DNA of 64,000 nt from Herbaspirillum sp. SJZ107. Lineage in GTDB: Bacteria > Pseudomonadota > Gammaproteobacteria > Burkholderiales > Burkholderiaceae_D. The stretch covers positions 1,302,001 through 1,366,000 of the forward strand of contig NZ_VFNH01000002.1 of NCBI RefSeq assembly GCF_006715485.1, given 5' to 3'. The notes below the pieces were generated by a model that saw only the letters and a list, made by a program, of their open reading frames with translations, was not told the origin of the DNA and searched no databases. Shown piece by piece: positions 54,647 to 63,737 of this stretch. Made by a program: the position numbers and the translations under genes. Each line of letters opens with the position of its first letter. The first letter of the stretch is position 1.

Positions 54647-55831
54647 TCAGCCGTCGCCCGCCGGCACCGTCGCCTCGGCCAATACCGTGGGCGGCCCGGC
54701 AGTGCCCCGCTGCAGCAGGTCGAGCACCGCCTCGGCCACGCGCCGCGGCGCCACGCCGGCCAGGCAGTCATGATGTCCTTGCGGGCAGGTGCTCTTGAAA
54801 CAGAAGCGGCAGGGCACGTCGTGGAACAGCACCCGGCTGCGTGTGCCCCAGGGTGTGTGCTGGGGATTGGTCAGCGCATACAGGTCGACCAGCGGCGTGC
54901 CGACCGCGGCGGCGATATGCGCTGGTCCGCTGTTGTTGGTGACGGCGACCGCGGCCATCCGCAGCGCCGCGCCCAGTTCGCCCAGGACGAGCCGGCCTGC
55001 CAGCGTCGGCAGTGCCGGCAGCGGCAGGCCGGCGCGGCGGCGGATGTCCTCGACCAGCTCCACATCCGCCGCGCTGCCCGCCAGTACCAGCGGCACGTCG
55101 GTCGCTGCCGACAGCAGCGCGATGACCTGCGCCCAGTGGCCGGCCGGATAACGCCGCGAGGCGGCGCTGGCGCCAGGGTGCAGCAGAATCCAGGGCCGGC
55201 CGGGATCGATGCCGGCGCCGCGCAGGCGTTCGATGGCCGCGGCGCGGTCGGCGGCGCGCGGCACGAAGGAGAGGCCGAGGTCGCCGGGTCTGCAGCCGAC
55301 GTGCCCGACCAGGGCCAGCTGGCGCTGCACCTCGTGGCGCACGGTGGACGCCGGCTCCGGGTCGGGCACCCAGTCGCTCAGCAGCCGATAGGGATTCTCG
55401 CGGCAATGGGCCAGGCACAAGGGGATGCCGGCCAGATGGCACAGCAGTGCCGCCGGCAGCGCGCTCTGGGTGTAAGTGGTGAAGATCACGGCGCCATCGA
55501 AGGCGCGCGCGGCCAGGGTATCGACCAGGGCCAGGTCTGCCTGGCCGGTCCGGGCCGCTGCCGCCGTGCCGGGGCCGGCGTTGCCACCGGCCGGATCGGT
55601 GGCAGCGCTCTTCATCCACGGCGCCGCATGCACGATGACGTCGTCGAGCTCGGGAATGAAAGGCAGCGCCGCGGCACCGGCAGACGAGCCGAGCAGGGTC
55701 AGCCTGCGTCCCGGCAGGGCGGCGCGTAGCGCTCGCAGCGCCGGAGTGCACATCAGTACATCACCGAGCGAATCCAGGCGCACGCACAGGATGCGGCGTG
55801 CCGACCGCCAGCCAGGGTGGACGGCATTCAT
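54647..55831 (-). CDS. Family 9 glycosyltransferase (heptosyltransferase-like)
   Basis: This 394-residue enzyme has the GT9 start RRILCVRLDSLGDVLMCTPAL, the central LHPGASAASRRYPAGHWAQVI and the C-terminal VTNNSGPAHIAAAVGTPLVDLY donor-binding block. Such enzymes transfer ADP-heptose to LPS core. It overlaps the phosphatase gene by four bases and is the last gene of a five-gene minus-strand operon, which suits a heptose-linked role. Confidence 0.9.
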   Translation of the reverse strand: MNAVHPGWRSARRILCVRLDSLGDVLMCTPALRALRAALPGRRLTLLGSSAGAAALPFIPELDDVIVHAAPWMKSAATDPAGGNAGPGTAAAARTGQADLALVDTLAARAFDGAVIFTTYTQSALPAALLCHLAGIPLCLAHCRENPYRLLSDWVPDPEPASTVRHEVQRQLALVGHVGCRPGDLGLSFVPRAADRAAAIERLRGAGIDPGRPWILLHPGASAASRRYPAGHWAQVIALLSAATDVPLVLAGSAADVELVEDIRRRAGLPLPALPTLAGRLVLGELGAALRMAAVAVTNNSGPAHIAAAVGTPLVDLYALTNPQHTPWGTRSRVLFHDVPCRFCFKSTCPQGHHDCLAGVAPRRVAEAVLDLLQRGTAGPPTVLAEATVPAGDG

Positions 55832-56391
55832 GCCTGCTCCGCGTGGCTGGCGATCAGCACTGCCGCCGTGTACAGGTCGGGCGCCATCCGGGTCGGGATG
55901 CGGCGCGGACCGAGCCGCCATTCGGTTTCGTTGCCGTTGTCGAGCAGGATGGTGCGGCAGCCGGCGCGGTTGCCGGCTTCGACGTCGTGCAGGATGTCAC
56001 CGACCATCCATGACGAGCGCAGGTCGATGCCGTGCTCGTGGGCCGCTTTCAGCAGCAGGCCGGGCATCGGCTTGCGGCAGTGGCAGTCGTGGGCGTAGGT
56101 GGCCACGCTGCCTTCCGGGTGGTGCGGACAGTAATAGAAGCCGTCCAGGCTCAGGCGCTCGCGGAACAGCAGGTCGTGCAGGCGGTCGGCCACGCCGTCC
56201 AGCGCGCTTTCGGGAAAGCGGCCGAAGGCGACGCCGGCCTGGTTGCTGACCACGAACAGCCGGTAGTCGAGCCGGGCCAGCAGCCGCAGCGCGGCACCGG
56301 CGCCGCTGCACAGCGTGATGCGGCGCGGTTCCACGTTGTAGGGCAGGTCGTCCACCAGCGTCCCGTCCTTGTCGATGAATACGGCCTTCAT
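55828..56391 (-). CDS. HAD phosphatase, GmhB-like (heptose bisphosphate)
   Basis: This 187-residue HAD-IIIA phosphatase has the nucleophile motif FIDKDGTLVDD, VVSNQAGVAFG, the zinc-binding CPHHPE...CHCRKP cluster and MVGDILHDVEAGNRAG. This set is typical of D-glycero-D-manno-heptose-1,7-bisphosphate 7-phosphatase, which supplies ADP-heptose. Histidinol-phosphate phosphatases share the fold, but the neighbouring GT9 gene favours the heptose role. It overlaps both neighbours by four bases. Confidence 0.85.
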   Translation of the reverse strand: MKAVFIDKDGTLVDDLPYNVEPRRITLCSGAGAALRLLARLDYRLFVVSNQAGVAFGRFPESALDGVADRLHDLLFRERLSLDGFYYCPHHPEGSVATYAHDCHCRKPMPGLLLKAAHEHGIDLRSSWMVGDILHDVEAGNRAGCRTILLDNGNETEWRLGPRRIPTRMAPDLYTAAVLIASHAEQA

Positions 56392-57191
56392 GGCCACGAG
56401 GTTTCCTGCATCGGCAGGATGGTGAGCTCGGGGATCACGCTTTCGCGCGGCAGCAGCAGCACCTGGCGGATGGCGAGGGCGACGGTGGCCGGGTCCTGCA
56501 GCCGGGCCGGGTCGAGATCGGGAAAACGGTCGAGCAGGAAGGGCGTGCGCATGCCGCCGGCGACCACCGCCGTGACGCGGATGTCGTAGGGGCGCAGTTC
56601 CGCGTGCAGCGCATGCGACAGGCCGAGCAGGCCCCATTTGCTGGCATGGTAGGCGCTGGCGTTGGCCCAGGCGCGCTTGGCGGCGGTGGAGGCGACGTTG
56701 ACGATGTCGCCGGGCGTGCCGCTCGCGCGCATGTGCGCGGCCGCGTGCTTGGCCAGCAGGAAGGGGCCGTTCAGGTTGGTATTGATGACGCGCAGCCATT
56801 CCTGTTCGGATAGTTCGTCGATCGGCAGGGTAACGTCGGTGCCGGCATTGTTGACCAGGATGTCGAGCCGGCCCAGCCGGTCGACGGTGCGTTCGATGGC
56901 GGCGTGGGCGGCGGGCGGATCGCCGACGTCGAGCGTGAGCGCTTCGGCACGCACGCCGTAGCCGCGCAGGATGGCCAGGCTGGTTTGCAGCGGCCCGGCG
57001 CGCAGGTCGGCGGCGACGATGTCGGCGCCGGCCTGGGCCAGCGTGGCGGCGAGGGCAGCGCCCAGGCCGCTCGCGGCGCCGGTGATGAAGGCGACCTTGC
57101 CGCGCAGGTCGGGGGCGCCAGGATCGGCGGCGGCAAGGTCATGCGTGGCGGGCTCGATTGCAAAGGCGTCGGTGACGATGGGTTCTGCCAT
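56388..57191 (-). CDS. Short-chain dehydrogenase/reductase
   Basis: This 267-residue classical SDR has the cofactor motif TGAASGLGAALA, NNAG (about residue 114), the catalytic Ser region NVASTAAKRAW and YHASK (Tyr and Lys). Acidic residue AADLR after the second strand suggests NAD preference. It starts before the GmhB-like gene by an ATGA overlap and follows the GT4 gene by 12 bases. It probably oxidises or reduces a sugar intermediate of this operon; the reaction cannot be told. Confidence 0.87.
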   Translation of the reverse strand: MAEPIVTDAFAIEPATHDLAAADPGAPDLRGKVAFITGAASGLGAALAATLAQAGADIVAADLRAGPLQTSLAILRGYGVRAEALTLDVGDPPAAHAAIERTVDRLGRLDILVNNAGTDVTLPIDELSEQEWLRVINTNLNGPFLLAKHAAAHMRASGTPGDIVNVASTAAKRAWANASAYHASKWGLLGLSHALHAELRPYDIRVTAVVAGGMRTPFLLDRFPDLDPARLQDPATVALAIRQVLLLPRESVIPELTILPMQETSWP

Positions 57192-57203
57192 GCTGGTGTG
57201 CTC

Positions 57204-58700
57204 CTAGGGGTGGGTCATGGGGATGGGGGCGCAGGCCTCGGCCAGCACGTCGGCGTACACCGCCGCCGCCTGCCGGGCGACGATGCGCCAGGTGTAGTGC
57301 TGGCCGGCGCGGCGCAGTCCGGCTTCGCCCATGGCGCGCGCCAGCCCGGGATTGCGCTGCAGCGTGGCCAGGCGCGCCGCCACCGCCTGCGGGTCGCGCG
57401 AGGGGACGAGGTAGCCGGTGCTGCCGTCGACCACGGTGCTCTTGATGCCGCCGACTTCGGCGCCGATGACCGGGCGCGCGCAGGCCATCGCTTCGACCGG
57501 GGTGATGCCGAAGGGTTCGTACCAGGGGGTGGTGACGAACACGTCGGCGGCGCCGTAGTAGTGGCGCAGCGCGTCGCGCGGCTGCTGGCCGACGAAATGG
57601 ACGTCGGGGCCGATGCCGAGGCGGTGCGCCAGGGCTTGCAGGCGCGCCAGTTCCGGCGCGTCGCGCCCGCTGCCGCTTGGCCCGGCGCCCGCAGGCTTGC
57701 CGGCATGCCCACCCGCAGCGCTACCTGCAACGCCACCGGCATCGCCGCCGACCACCAGCAGCCGGGCATCGATGCCGTGGTGCGCACGCAGCAGCGCGAT
57801 GGCTTCGATCACGGTGTCGACGCCCTTGCGCGGCACGATGCGTCCCAGCTGCAGCACGGTGAAGGGCGCGCGCTCGACGCCGAGCAGGCTGCGCGCCGCC
57901 GTCCGCTCCATCGGCCACAGTTCTTCGGGGTCGAAGCCGCAGGGCACGACCGCGATGCGTGCCGGGCTGGCGCCATACAGCCTTTCCATGTCCTGGCGGT
58001 CCTGGCTGCACTCGGCGATGATGCGGTCGGCATCCTGCATCAGGGTGTGCTCGATACGCACGCGTGCCGGCGGGAAGGCGTCGGCCGTACCCTGGGCCAG
58101 GCGGCGCACCTGGCCCAGCGCATGGAAGGTGATGACAAAAGGAATGCCGAGGGTCTGCTTCAGGTGGCGGGCGACCATGCCGGACATGAAGAAATTGGCG
58201 TGGACGATGTCGTAGGGCGCGCCCTGGTGGCGCGCATCGCGCTTGATGAAGCGGGTGACGAAGCGCGCGAAGGCCTCGATGTAGGGCAGCATCTGCTCCT
58301 TCGGCACGTGGTGCGCGGGGCCGGCCGGGACATTGATTACGCGCACGCCATCGTGCCACTGCACGACCTGCTTTTGCCCGATCGCGTCGCGCCGCGTGAA
58401 CACGTCGACCCGGTGCCCGGCCCGCGCCAATTCGCGCGCCAGCTGGGCCACGTAGACGTTCTGGCCGCCGCAATCGATGCTGCCGGGCGCCGCCAGCGGC
58501 GATGCGTGGTCGCTGACCAGGGCGATGCGGCGCGGCGTGCCGAGGGCGTCAGGCGCTTCCAGGCCGTCGGCCAGGGCCGGCGCCGCCGTCTTCGTCCCGG
58601 TGGACGGCACGGTGGGCAGCACAGCGGGCATGGCAGTGGGCGGCGCAGCGGGCATTGCGGCAGGCGGATTGGCGGCGAGCGCGGGATCGTCGATTTTCAT
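57204..58700 (-). CDS. Family 4 glycosyltransferase
   Basis: This 498-residue GT-B enzyme opens with a proline/alanine-rich stretch of about 55 residues. It then has IALVSDHASPLAAPGSIDCGGQNVYV, the acceptor loop of sucrose-phosphate-synthase-like GT4 enzymes. Later blocks are VVPCGFDPEELWP, LQLGRIVPRKGVDTVIEA and the E-x7-E motif in PWYEPFGITPVEAMAC. It extends a polysaccharide or LPS chain. The long N-terminal tail is unusual for the family. Confidence 0.9.
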   Translation of the reverse strand: MKIDDPALAANPPAAMPAAPPTAMPAVLPTVPSTGTKTAAPALADGLEAPDALGTPRRIALVSDHASPLAAPGSIDCGGQNVYVAQLARELARAGHRVDVFTRRDAIGQKQVVQWHDGVRVINVPAGPAHHVPKEQMLPYIEAFARFVTRFIKRDARHQGAPYDIVHANFFMSGMVARHLKQTLGIPFVITFHALGQVRRLAQGTADAFPPARVRIEHTLMQDADRIIAECSQDRQDMERLYGASPARIAVVPCGFDPEELWPMERTAARSLLGVERAPFTVLQLGRIVPRKGVDTVIEAIALLRAHHGIDARLLVVGGDAGGVAGSAAGGHAGKPAGAGPSGSGRDAPELARLQALAHRLGIGPDVHFVGQQPRDALRHYYGAADVFVTTPWYEPFGITPVEAMACARPVIGAEVGGIKSTVVDGSTGYLVPSRDPQAVAARLATLQRNPGLARAMGEAGLRRAGQHYTWRIVARQAAAVYADVLAEACAPIPMTHP

Positions 58701-58712
58701 GGCTGGCCCTGG

Positions 58713-59711
58713 CTAGCGGGTGACGTGGCGCAGCGCCGCGTCCCAGTCGGCGCCGAAGCGTGCGATCGAGAAGCGCTCGAGCGCGGTGCGGCGGCCGGCG
58801 GCGCCGAGGCGTTCGGCCAGGCCGCGGTCGCGCAGCAGGGCGCGCATGGCATCGGCTAGGCGCCGCGTGTCGGTGACGGCGACGCCGGAGACGCCGTGCG
58901 CGATGACGGTCGCCATCTCGGCCGTGGCGAGGGCGACCACCGGCACGCCGGCCATCATGGCCTCGATCGTGGACAGGCTGAGGCTTGAATAGCGTACCGG
59001 GCTGAACAGGAAGCGGTAGCGCGCCGCCAACCCCGGCAGCTGCGGATGGTCGACCTCGCCGATGCCGCCGAGTTCGCTCGAACCCATGCCGACCAGGTCG
59101 AGCGGTATCTCGGTGCGCAGGGCGGCGAACAGGTCGGCGCCCATGCGGCGGCCGCGCCGCGCCAGGTGGTTGGTGACGACCAGGCCGCGCTCGATGTCGC
59201 CGCCGTAGCGCACGCCTTGCGGCAGCGCGACGCCGTGCTCGATCACGCGCGTGGGCGTGCGGCCGCTGTCCCACATCAGCGCATTGAAGGGCGTGACATG
59301 GACCAGCAGCACGTTGGGATCGTCGACCGGGTGGCGGGCATCGGTCGGCCAGACCGTGGCACCGGTGCTGCTGCCGGCGGCGCGCCCTGGTGCCATGCCC
59401 GGCAGCAGGCCTGGCGGGTCGTGTTCGAGGTAGATGCGGGGCAGGGCGCGCTGGGTCGGCGTGAGTAGTTCGTACTGGTCCTTGTGCCAGTGGTGGTCTT
59501 CCTGGAACAGGATGCAGTCGAACTCGCGCTCGCGCGCCTGCGCGGCCGGCAGGTCGTGCACGTTGGGACCGAACGGGAAGGGTCCGCAGCGGCCGCCATA
59601 GCCGGGCGGGCGGCCGGGACGGGCCAGCACGTGGAATTCGTGCGGCGCATGCGCCAGGTAATACAGGTAGCTGCCATGCGTGTGCCAGGTGAGCACGTTC
59701 AGGCGGCGCAT
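58713..59711 (-). CDS. Glycosyltransferase, GT-B fold
   Basis: This 332-residue protein begins with RLNVLTWHTHGSYLYYLAHAPHEFHVLARP, an opening seen in a subgroup of bacterial GT1/GT4-like enzymes. It contains VIEHGVALPQGVRYGGDIERGLVV and the donor-site stretch RYSSLSLSTIEAMMAGVPVVALATAEM. It is the first gene of the five-gene operon with the GT4, SDR, phosphatase and GT9 genes. Confidence 0.82.
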   Translation of the reverse strand: MRRLNVLTWHTHGSYLYYLAHAPHEFHVLARPGRPPGYGGRCGPFPFGPNVHDLPAAQAREREFDCILFQEDHHWHKDQYELLTPTQRALPRIYLEHDPPGLLPGMAPGRAAGSSTGATVWPTDARHPVDDPNVLLVHVTPFNALMWDSGRTPTRVIEHGVALPQGVRYGGDIERGLVVTNHLARRGRRMGADLFAALRTEIPLDLVGMGSSELGGIGEVDHPQLPGLAARYRFLFSPVRYSSLSLSTIEAMMAGVPVVALATAEMATVIAHGVSGVAVTDTRRLADAMRALLRDRGLAERLGAAGRRTALERFSIARFGADWDAALRHVTR

Positions 59712-59869
59712 GGCGGCTCCTCCCCGGCAGGGGGCAAGGATGCTGCAAGTGGCTGAGCGTCGCGGTGATGAAGCATAGTGGGCTCGCTGTCGGCGATGAT
59801 GTGATCGGTTCGACCGGCGAGCGAATGGCAGGGTTCCGGCGGCGGTTGCCGGTTTGAACCTGCATCAAG

Positions 59870-59903
59870 AAAAACGGCGCCGGTCCCGAAGGGCGGCGCC
59901 GTT
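59870..59903 (-). terminator. Rho-independent terminator of the repetitive-protein gene
   Basis: On the minus strand AACGGCGCCG pairs with CGGCGCCGTT around an 11-base loop and is followed by T residues. It lies just after the stop of the gene at 59925. Confidence 0.8.
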
Positions 59904-59924
59904 GAGGCGGGAACTAACTGGACT

Positions 59925-60932
59925 TTACTTGCGCTTGAAGCCGGTATCGTCGTCCATGTTGCTGTCGCCGGCCAGGCGGTTGGCAAAGCCCGGGCTGCGC
60001 GGGTAGCCGCCGGCGGCGTCGTTCGACTTGTGCACGTCTTCGGTGCCGGCTTCGCGGCCGCCGGCGCCGGTCTGCGAACCGGCACGGTCGGTGCTGGCGC
60101 CGGTATTGCCCGGCGAGCGCGGCAGGCCGCCGGCCGCGTCATTCGATTGGTGCACGCCGCCGAAGTCCGCTTCCTGGTTGGCGCCGGCATGCGAGCCGGC
60201 CACGCCTTCCTGCATGTTGCCGTGCTGGGCTTCCTGGCCGCCACTGTTGCGCGATTGCGACCCGGCCATGCCGCCGCCAGTGGTGCTGAGGTCACCCTGG
60301 CTGACAGGGGCGGCCGACTGGCGGTTGCCCATCGAACCGCTCATCTGGCTCGCTGCCTGCTGCTGGCTGAGCGGGCCGGCCATGCCGCCGCCGCGGGTAT
60401 CGCCCTGCATGTTCAGGTTGCCGCCGCGCGGGCCGAGCGAGCCGCCCTGCAGGTCCGGCTGGGCCGTGCTTTGCGAGGGTAGTTGCCCGCGTACGTCGTC
60501 GCGGCGCATGTCGCGTTGCTGGTTGAGATTCACACCGCTGTCCTGTGGGCGATGTCCGACCGGTTGTTCCAGCATGCCGTAGGCCCACGACTTTTGTTCC
60601 GATTGGCGCTGGTGGCTGTCGGTAATGCCCTGCACCGGGCCGGAGCCGCCGTTGATCTGGGTTTCCATCGAGCCGCCCGGGATGCCCGAATCGTCGCCGC
60701 TTTCGCGGCCGCCCATGCCGCCCGGGGCCGCACCCGGGCCCATGCCGCTCTGCTGCGTGCCCATGATGTCGCGCTGCTGGTTGCCCTGCTGCTGCACGCC
60801 CAGCCCCTGCGGGTAGGTGTGGTCGAGCGGGGCGCCGTTCTCGGCACTCTTGCCGGTCGCGCCGGGCGTCCATTTTTCGTTGGCGCCGTTGTTGGTCTGG
60901 TTGTTGACTTCGCTGCGTTGGTTCGCGTCCAT
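59925..60932 (-). CDS. Low-complexity hydrophilic protein
   Basis: This 335-residue protein is nearly all Gly, Gln, Ser, Asn and Asp with few hydrophobic residues and no membrane segment. An internal repeat appears near the end: HQSNDAAGGLPRSPGNTG and HKSNDAAGGYPRSPGFAN. Such hydrophilin-like proteins are often stress-induced. The gene next door (divergent) encodes a KGG-domain stress protein, so general stress control is plausible. GGAGACG lies before ATG 60932. No enzymatic motif is present. Confidence 0.7.
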   Translation of the reverse strand: MDANQRSEVNNQTNNGANEKWTPGATGKSAENGAPLDHTYPQGLGVQQQGNQQRDIMGTQQSGMGPGAAPGGMGGRESGDDSGIPGGSMETQINGGSGPVQGITDSHQRQSEQKSWAYGMLEQPVGHRPQDSGVNLNQQRDMRRDDVRGQLPSQSTAQPDLQGGSLGPRGGNLNMQGDTRGGGMAGPLSQQQAASQMSGSMGNRQSAAPVSQGDLSTTGGGMAGSQSRNSGGQEAQHGNMQEGVAGSHAGANQEADFGGVHQSNDAAGGLPRSPGNTGASTDRAGSQTGAGGREAGTEDVHKSNDAAGGYPRSPGFANRLAGDSNMDDDTGFKRK

Positions 60933-61265
60933 GGTCGCGTCTCCTTTTCTAACGGATGAGTGCAGGGCTGCGCCCCGCCTGATGGAGACATCATGCGCCT
61001 TCCGGCATGCGTCCAGTATAGGAAGACGTTGGCGCTGACTGTAGGAGAAATACTGACGAGTTATTTACTACCGGAAGTTGATTTCGTAAGTGCATTTTCT
61101 GTCTCTCATTGTCCTACAAAGTCATCTGAAATGCTCCTATAGTGTCACCCATCCGAGCTGCATAAGATGATTCGACCGATCGCTCAACGGTACTTCACCG
61201 GCGGCATCGGGCAACGCCTGCCGCAGGACGCGGCGGTTTTTCCAGCAACGCGAGGAGAGAAGAGC
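60933..61265. other. Divergent promoter region of two stress-type genes
   Basis: No gene is seen in this AT-richer 333-bp gap. It must hold the promoters for the low-complexity protein (leftward) and the KGG protein (rightward). I could not pick out convincing -35/-10 pairs by eye. Confidence 0.4.
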
Positions 61266-61523
61266 ATGGCATCGAACAACCAGGGCAACAAACAGAGCGG
61301 CGGCACCAAGAATCGCGGTTTCGCATCGATGGACCCGGAGCGTCAGCGCCAGATCGCCAGCGAAGGCGGCAAGGCGGCACATCAGAAGGGCACCGCACAC
61401 GAATTCACCTCGGAAGAGGCACGCCGTGCAGGCAGCATGAGCCATGGCAACCGTCAATCGGCATCGGCTTCGGGTTCCGCATCCGGATCTTCGCGCAGCT
61501 CGTCGAAAGGCAACAAGCAGTAA
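61266..61523 (+). CDS. KGG-domain stress protein
   Basis: This 85-residue protein has the KGG/stress-induced motif RGFASMDPERQRQIASEGGKAAHQKG and then EFTSEEARRAG, followed by a Ser-rich tail. Related proteins (E. coli YciG, Bacillus GsiB-like) are small, hydrophilic and induced by stress. ATG 61266 follows GAGGAGAG; an upstream ATG in the same frame lacks a ribosome site and gives no family extension. A terminator follows. Confidence 0.85.
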   Translation: MASNNQGNKQSGGTKNRGFASMDPERQRQIASEGGKAAHQKGTAHEFTSEEARRAGSMSHGNRQSASASGSASGSSRSSSKGNKQ

Positions 61524-61581
61524 TGGATTCCACGATGGGAGGACGGTGGCGGCACCGTTCCTCCCTCAAGCAAGAACGGAA

Positions 61582-61604
61582 GGGGAGCGGAGCGCTCCCC
61601 TTTT
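61582..61604 (+). terminator. Terminator after the KGG gene
   Basis: GGGGAGCG-GAG-CGCTCCCC is an 8-bp stem followed by TTTT, 59 bases after the stop codon. Confidence 0.85.
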
Positions 61605-61683
61605 GCATTTCTTTCACACAATTCCGATATGGGATGGGGTAGAATCTTTGCGCCTTTTTAACCATATTTCCTAGGGATTCGTC

Positions 61684-62088
61684 GTGAAATCTGCGGTCAT
61701 TCGCCAAGTCAAGAGCATGTCCATGTCGTGCGACCGGGTTGGCAACCTTTTGCTCGTCAAGTTCTCCAACCAGGGCAGCAGCGACGTCTGCGTATTCGTC
61801 CCGGCATCGATCGTGTTCTGGCTGCTCAAGCACCTGCCGATCAACCAGGACCCGGCCCTGCAGGCGCCGGCGGCCGGTCCGCAGATCACGCAGATGGATT
61901 GGGACAGTCCCAACGTCCCGCGTGCGTCCACGGTGAATTGCAAGGTATTGCCTGGCAAGATCAGCATGACCTTCAACCTCGACCGCAAACCGGACCTGAC
62001 GGTCATCCTGGACCGCGGCAACGTCGAACTGATGCGCCAGATCATGCTGGCGTACACGAAGGATTTGATCGATCTCGAAGCGCAATAA
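61684..62088 (+). CDS. Conserved-looking hypothetical protein (134 aa)
   Basis: GTG 61684 starts a soluble alpha/beta protein: NLLLVKFSNQGSSDVCVFVPASIVFWLLKHL, then ISMTFNLDRKPDLTVILDRGNVELM. I do not recognise the family. It is 23 bases upstream of the carboxypeptidase gene in the same direction, so they are probably cotranscribed. Confidence 0.65.
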   Translation: MKSAVIRQVKSMSMSCDRVGNLLLVKFSNQGSSDVCVFVPASIVFWLLKHLPINQDPALQAPAAGPQITQMDWDSPNVPRASTVNCKVLPGKISMTFNLDRKPDLTVILDRGNVELMRQIMLAYTKDLIDLEAQ

Positions 62089-62111
62089 GCACGCGCAACC
62101 AAGGAACAGCC

Positions 62112-63236
62112 ATGGCCATCAAAATCAGCCAACATTTCGACGCGGGCGCGATCGACGTCGTGCAAGCGGAATCGCCGCAGCGCATTGATCTCAAGCTGCG
62201 CAAGGATTCCCACGCCGACATCCACCAGTGGTTCCACTTCCGCCTGCAGGGCGCGCGTGGCCAGGCCTGCACGATCCGCTTCCTGAATGCGGGCCAGGCC
62301 ACCTACCCGAAAGGCTTCGAAGGCTACCAGGCGGTGGCGAGCTACGACACCGAGAACTGGTTCCGGGTGCCGACCCGTTTCGACGGCCAGGTCATGACCA
62401 TCGAGCACACCCCGGAACTGGACAGCATCTATTACGCCTATTTCGAGCCCTACACCTGGGAACGCCACCTTCGCCTGCTGGGTGAAGTCGCCGAGAACCC
62501 GATCGCGCGCGTGCACGACATCGGCACCACGGTCGATGGCCGCGACATGAACATGGTCGTGATCGGCAATCCGCAGGCCGAGAAGAAGATCTGGGTGATC
62601 GCTCGCCAGCATCCGGGCGAGACGATGGCCGAGTGGTTCGTCGAGGGCATGATGGATGCGCTGCTGGACAACGCCAACCCGGTCGCGAGGAAGCTCTTGC
62701 AGCGCGCCGTGTTCTACATCGTGCCGAACATGAACCCGGACGGCTCGGTGCGCGGCAACCTGCGCACCAATGCCGCCGGCGCCAACCTGAACCGCGAGTG
62801 GATGGAACCGTCGCTCGAGCGCAGTCCGGAAGTGTTGTGCGTGAAGAACAAGATCCACGAAACGGGCGTCGACATGTTCTTCGACATCCACGGCGACGAA
62901 GCGCTGCCCTACAACTTCGTGGCCGGCTGCGAGATGCTGACCGACTTCACGCCGGAGCGTGCGGCAGCCCAGAACGCCTTCATCGAGCGCTACATGGCCA
63001 GCAGCCCGGACTTCCAGAACAAGATCGGCTACGCGGCCAGCAAGTACAACGAGGAATTGCTGACCCTGGCCTCGAAGTACATCGGCCATACTTTCAAGTG
63101 CCTGTCGCTGACGCTGGAAATGCCATTCAAGGACAACGCCGACCTGCCTGACCCGCACGTTGGCTGGAACGGCCCGCGCAGCGTGGCGCTCGGCGCGGCG
63201 ATGCTGCAGCCGATCCTGCAATCGCTGGACGACTGA
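62112..63236 (+). CDS. M14 cytosolic zinc carboxypeptidase
   Basis: This 374-residue metallopeptidase has an N-terminal beta domain (IHQWFHFRLQGARGQ) and a M14D carboxypeptidase domain. The zinc ligands are His and Glu in RQHPGETMAEW (about residue 166) and His in FDIHGDEALPYN; the catalytic Glu is in LTLEMPFKD. Bacterial relatives resemble the cytosolic carboxypeptidases (CCP) that trim glutamate tails. No signal peptide is present. AAGGAAC precedes ATG 62112. Confidence 0.9.
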   Translation: MAIKISQHFDAGAIDVVQAESPQRIDLKLRKDSHADIHQWFHFRLQGARGQACTIRFLNAGQATYPKGFEGYQAVASYDTENWFRVPTRFDGQVMTIEHTPELDSIYYAYFEPYTWERHLRLLGEVAENPIARVHDIGTTVDGRDMNMVVIGNPQAEKKIWVIARQHPGETMAEWFVEGMMDALLDNANPVARKLLQRAVFYIVPNMNPDGSVRGNLRTNAAGANLNREWMEPSLERSPEVLCVKNKIHETGVDMFFDIHGDEALPYNFVAGCEMLTDFTPERAAAQNAFIERYMASSPDFQNKIGYAASKYNEELLTLASKYIGHTFKCLSLTLEMPFKDNADLPDPHVGWNGPRSVALGAAMLQPILQSLDD

Positions 63237-63247
63237 GCGGGGCGGTC

Positions 63248-63724
63248 ATGGGCATCGAGATCGAACGCAAATTCCTGCTTGCCGGCGATGGCTGGCGCGG
63301 CGAGGGCCAACCGACGCTGATGCGCCAGGGTTACTTGTGCTCTGACCCCGAACGGACCGTGCGGGTTCGCATCGAAGGCGAGCGTGCCGTGATCACGATC
63401 AAGAGCAAGGTCACCGGCGCCAGCCGCGGCGAATGGGAATATGACATTCCGGTGCCCGACGCCGCCGAGCTGCTGGAGCGCCTGTGCGAGCAGCCGCTGG
63501 TGGAAAAGACCCGGCATCGCATCGAATATGGAGGGCACGTCTGGGAAGTCGACGAGTTCGCGGGCGAGAATGCCGGCCTGGTGGTGGCCGAGATCGAGCT
63601 CGGGTCCGAAGACGAAGCCTTCGACAAGCCGGACTGGATCGGGCGCGAAGTCACCGGCGACAAGCGTTACTACAATTCCAGCCTGATCCGCTCGCCTTAT
63701 TCGCAATGGAAAGATAAAGCATGA
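63248..63724 (+). CDS. CYTH-domain phosphatase
   Basis: This 158-residue protein begins GIEIERKFLLAGDGW, the ExExK motif of the CYTH superfamily, and continues with TVRVRIEGERAVITIKSK and AEIELGSEDE, the metal-binding tunnel residues. Such enzymes hydrolyse inorganic triphosphate or thiamine triphosphate. It follows the carboxypeptidase gene by 11 bases. Confidence 0.9.
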   Translation: MGIEIERKFLLAGDGWRGEGQPTLMRQGYLCSDPERTVRVRIEGERAVITIKSKVTGASRGEWEYDIPVPDAAELLERLCEQPLVEKTRHRIEYGGHVWEVDEFAGENAGLVVAEIELGSEDEAFDKPDWIGREVTGDKRYYNSSLIRSPYSQWKDKA

Positions 63725-63737
63725 AAGATAAAGCATG
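63710..63737 (+). repeat. Tandem 14-bp duplication at a gene junction
   Basis: AAAGATAAAGCATG is present twice head to tail (63710-63723 and 63724-63737). The second copy supplies the ATG of the serine hydrolase gene; the first supplies an ATG followed quickly by a stop. The duplication separated the CYTH stop from the next start. Confidence 0.85.

Noticed and set aside
53029..54798. Long plus-strand frame overlapping the SGNH hydrolase in another frame
   Set aside because: Arginine/proline-rich shadow of the real gene, which has a signal peptide and all catalytic blocks.
54620..58859. Long plus-strand frames opposite the glycosyltransferase operon
   Set aside because: They are antisense to five overlapping genes with clear motifs and have no coding features of their own.
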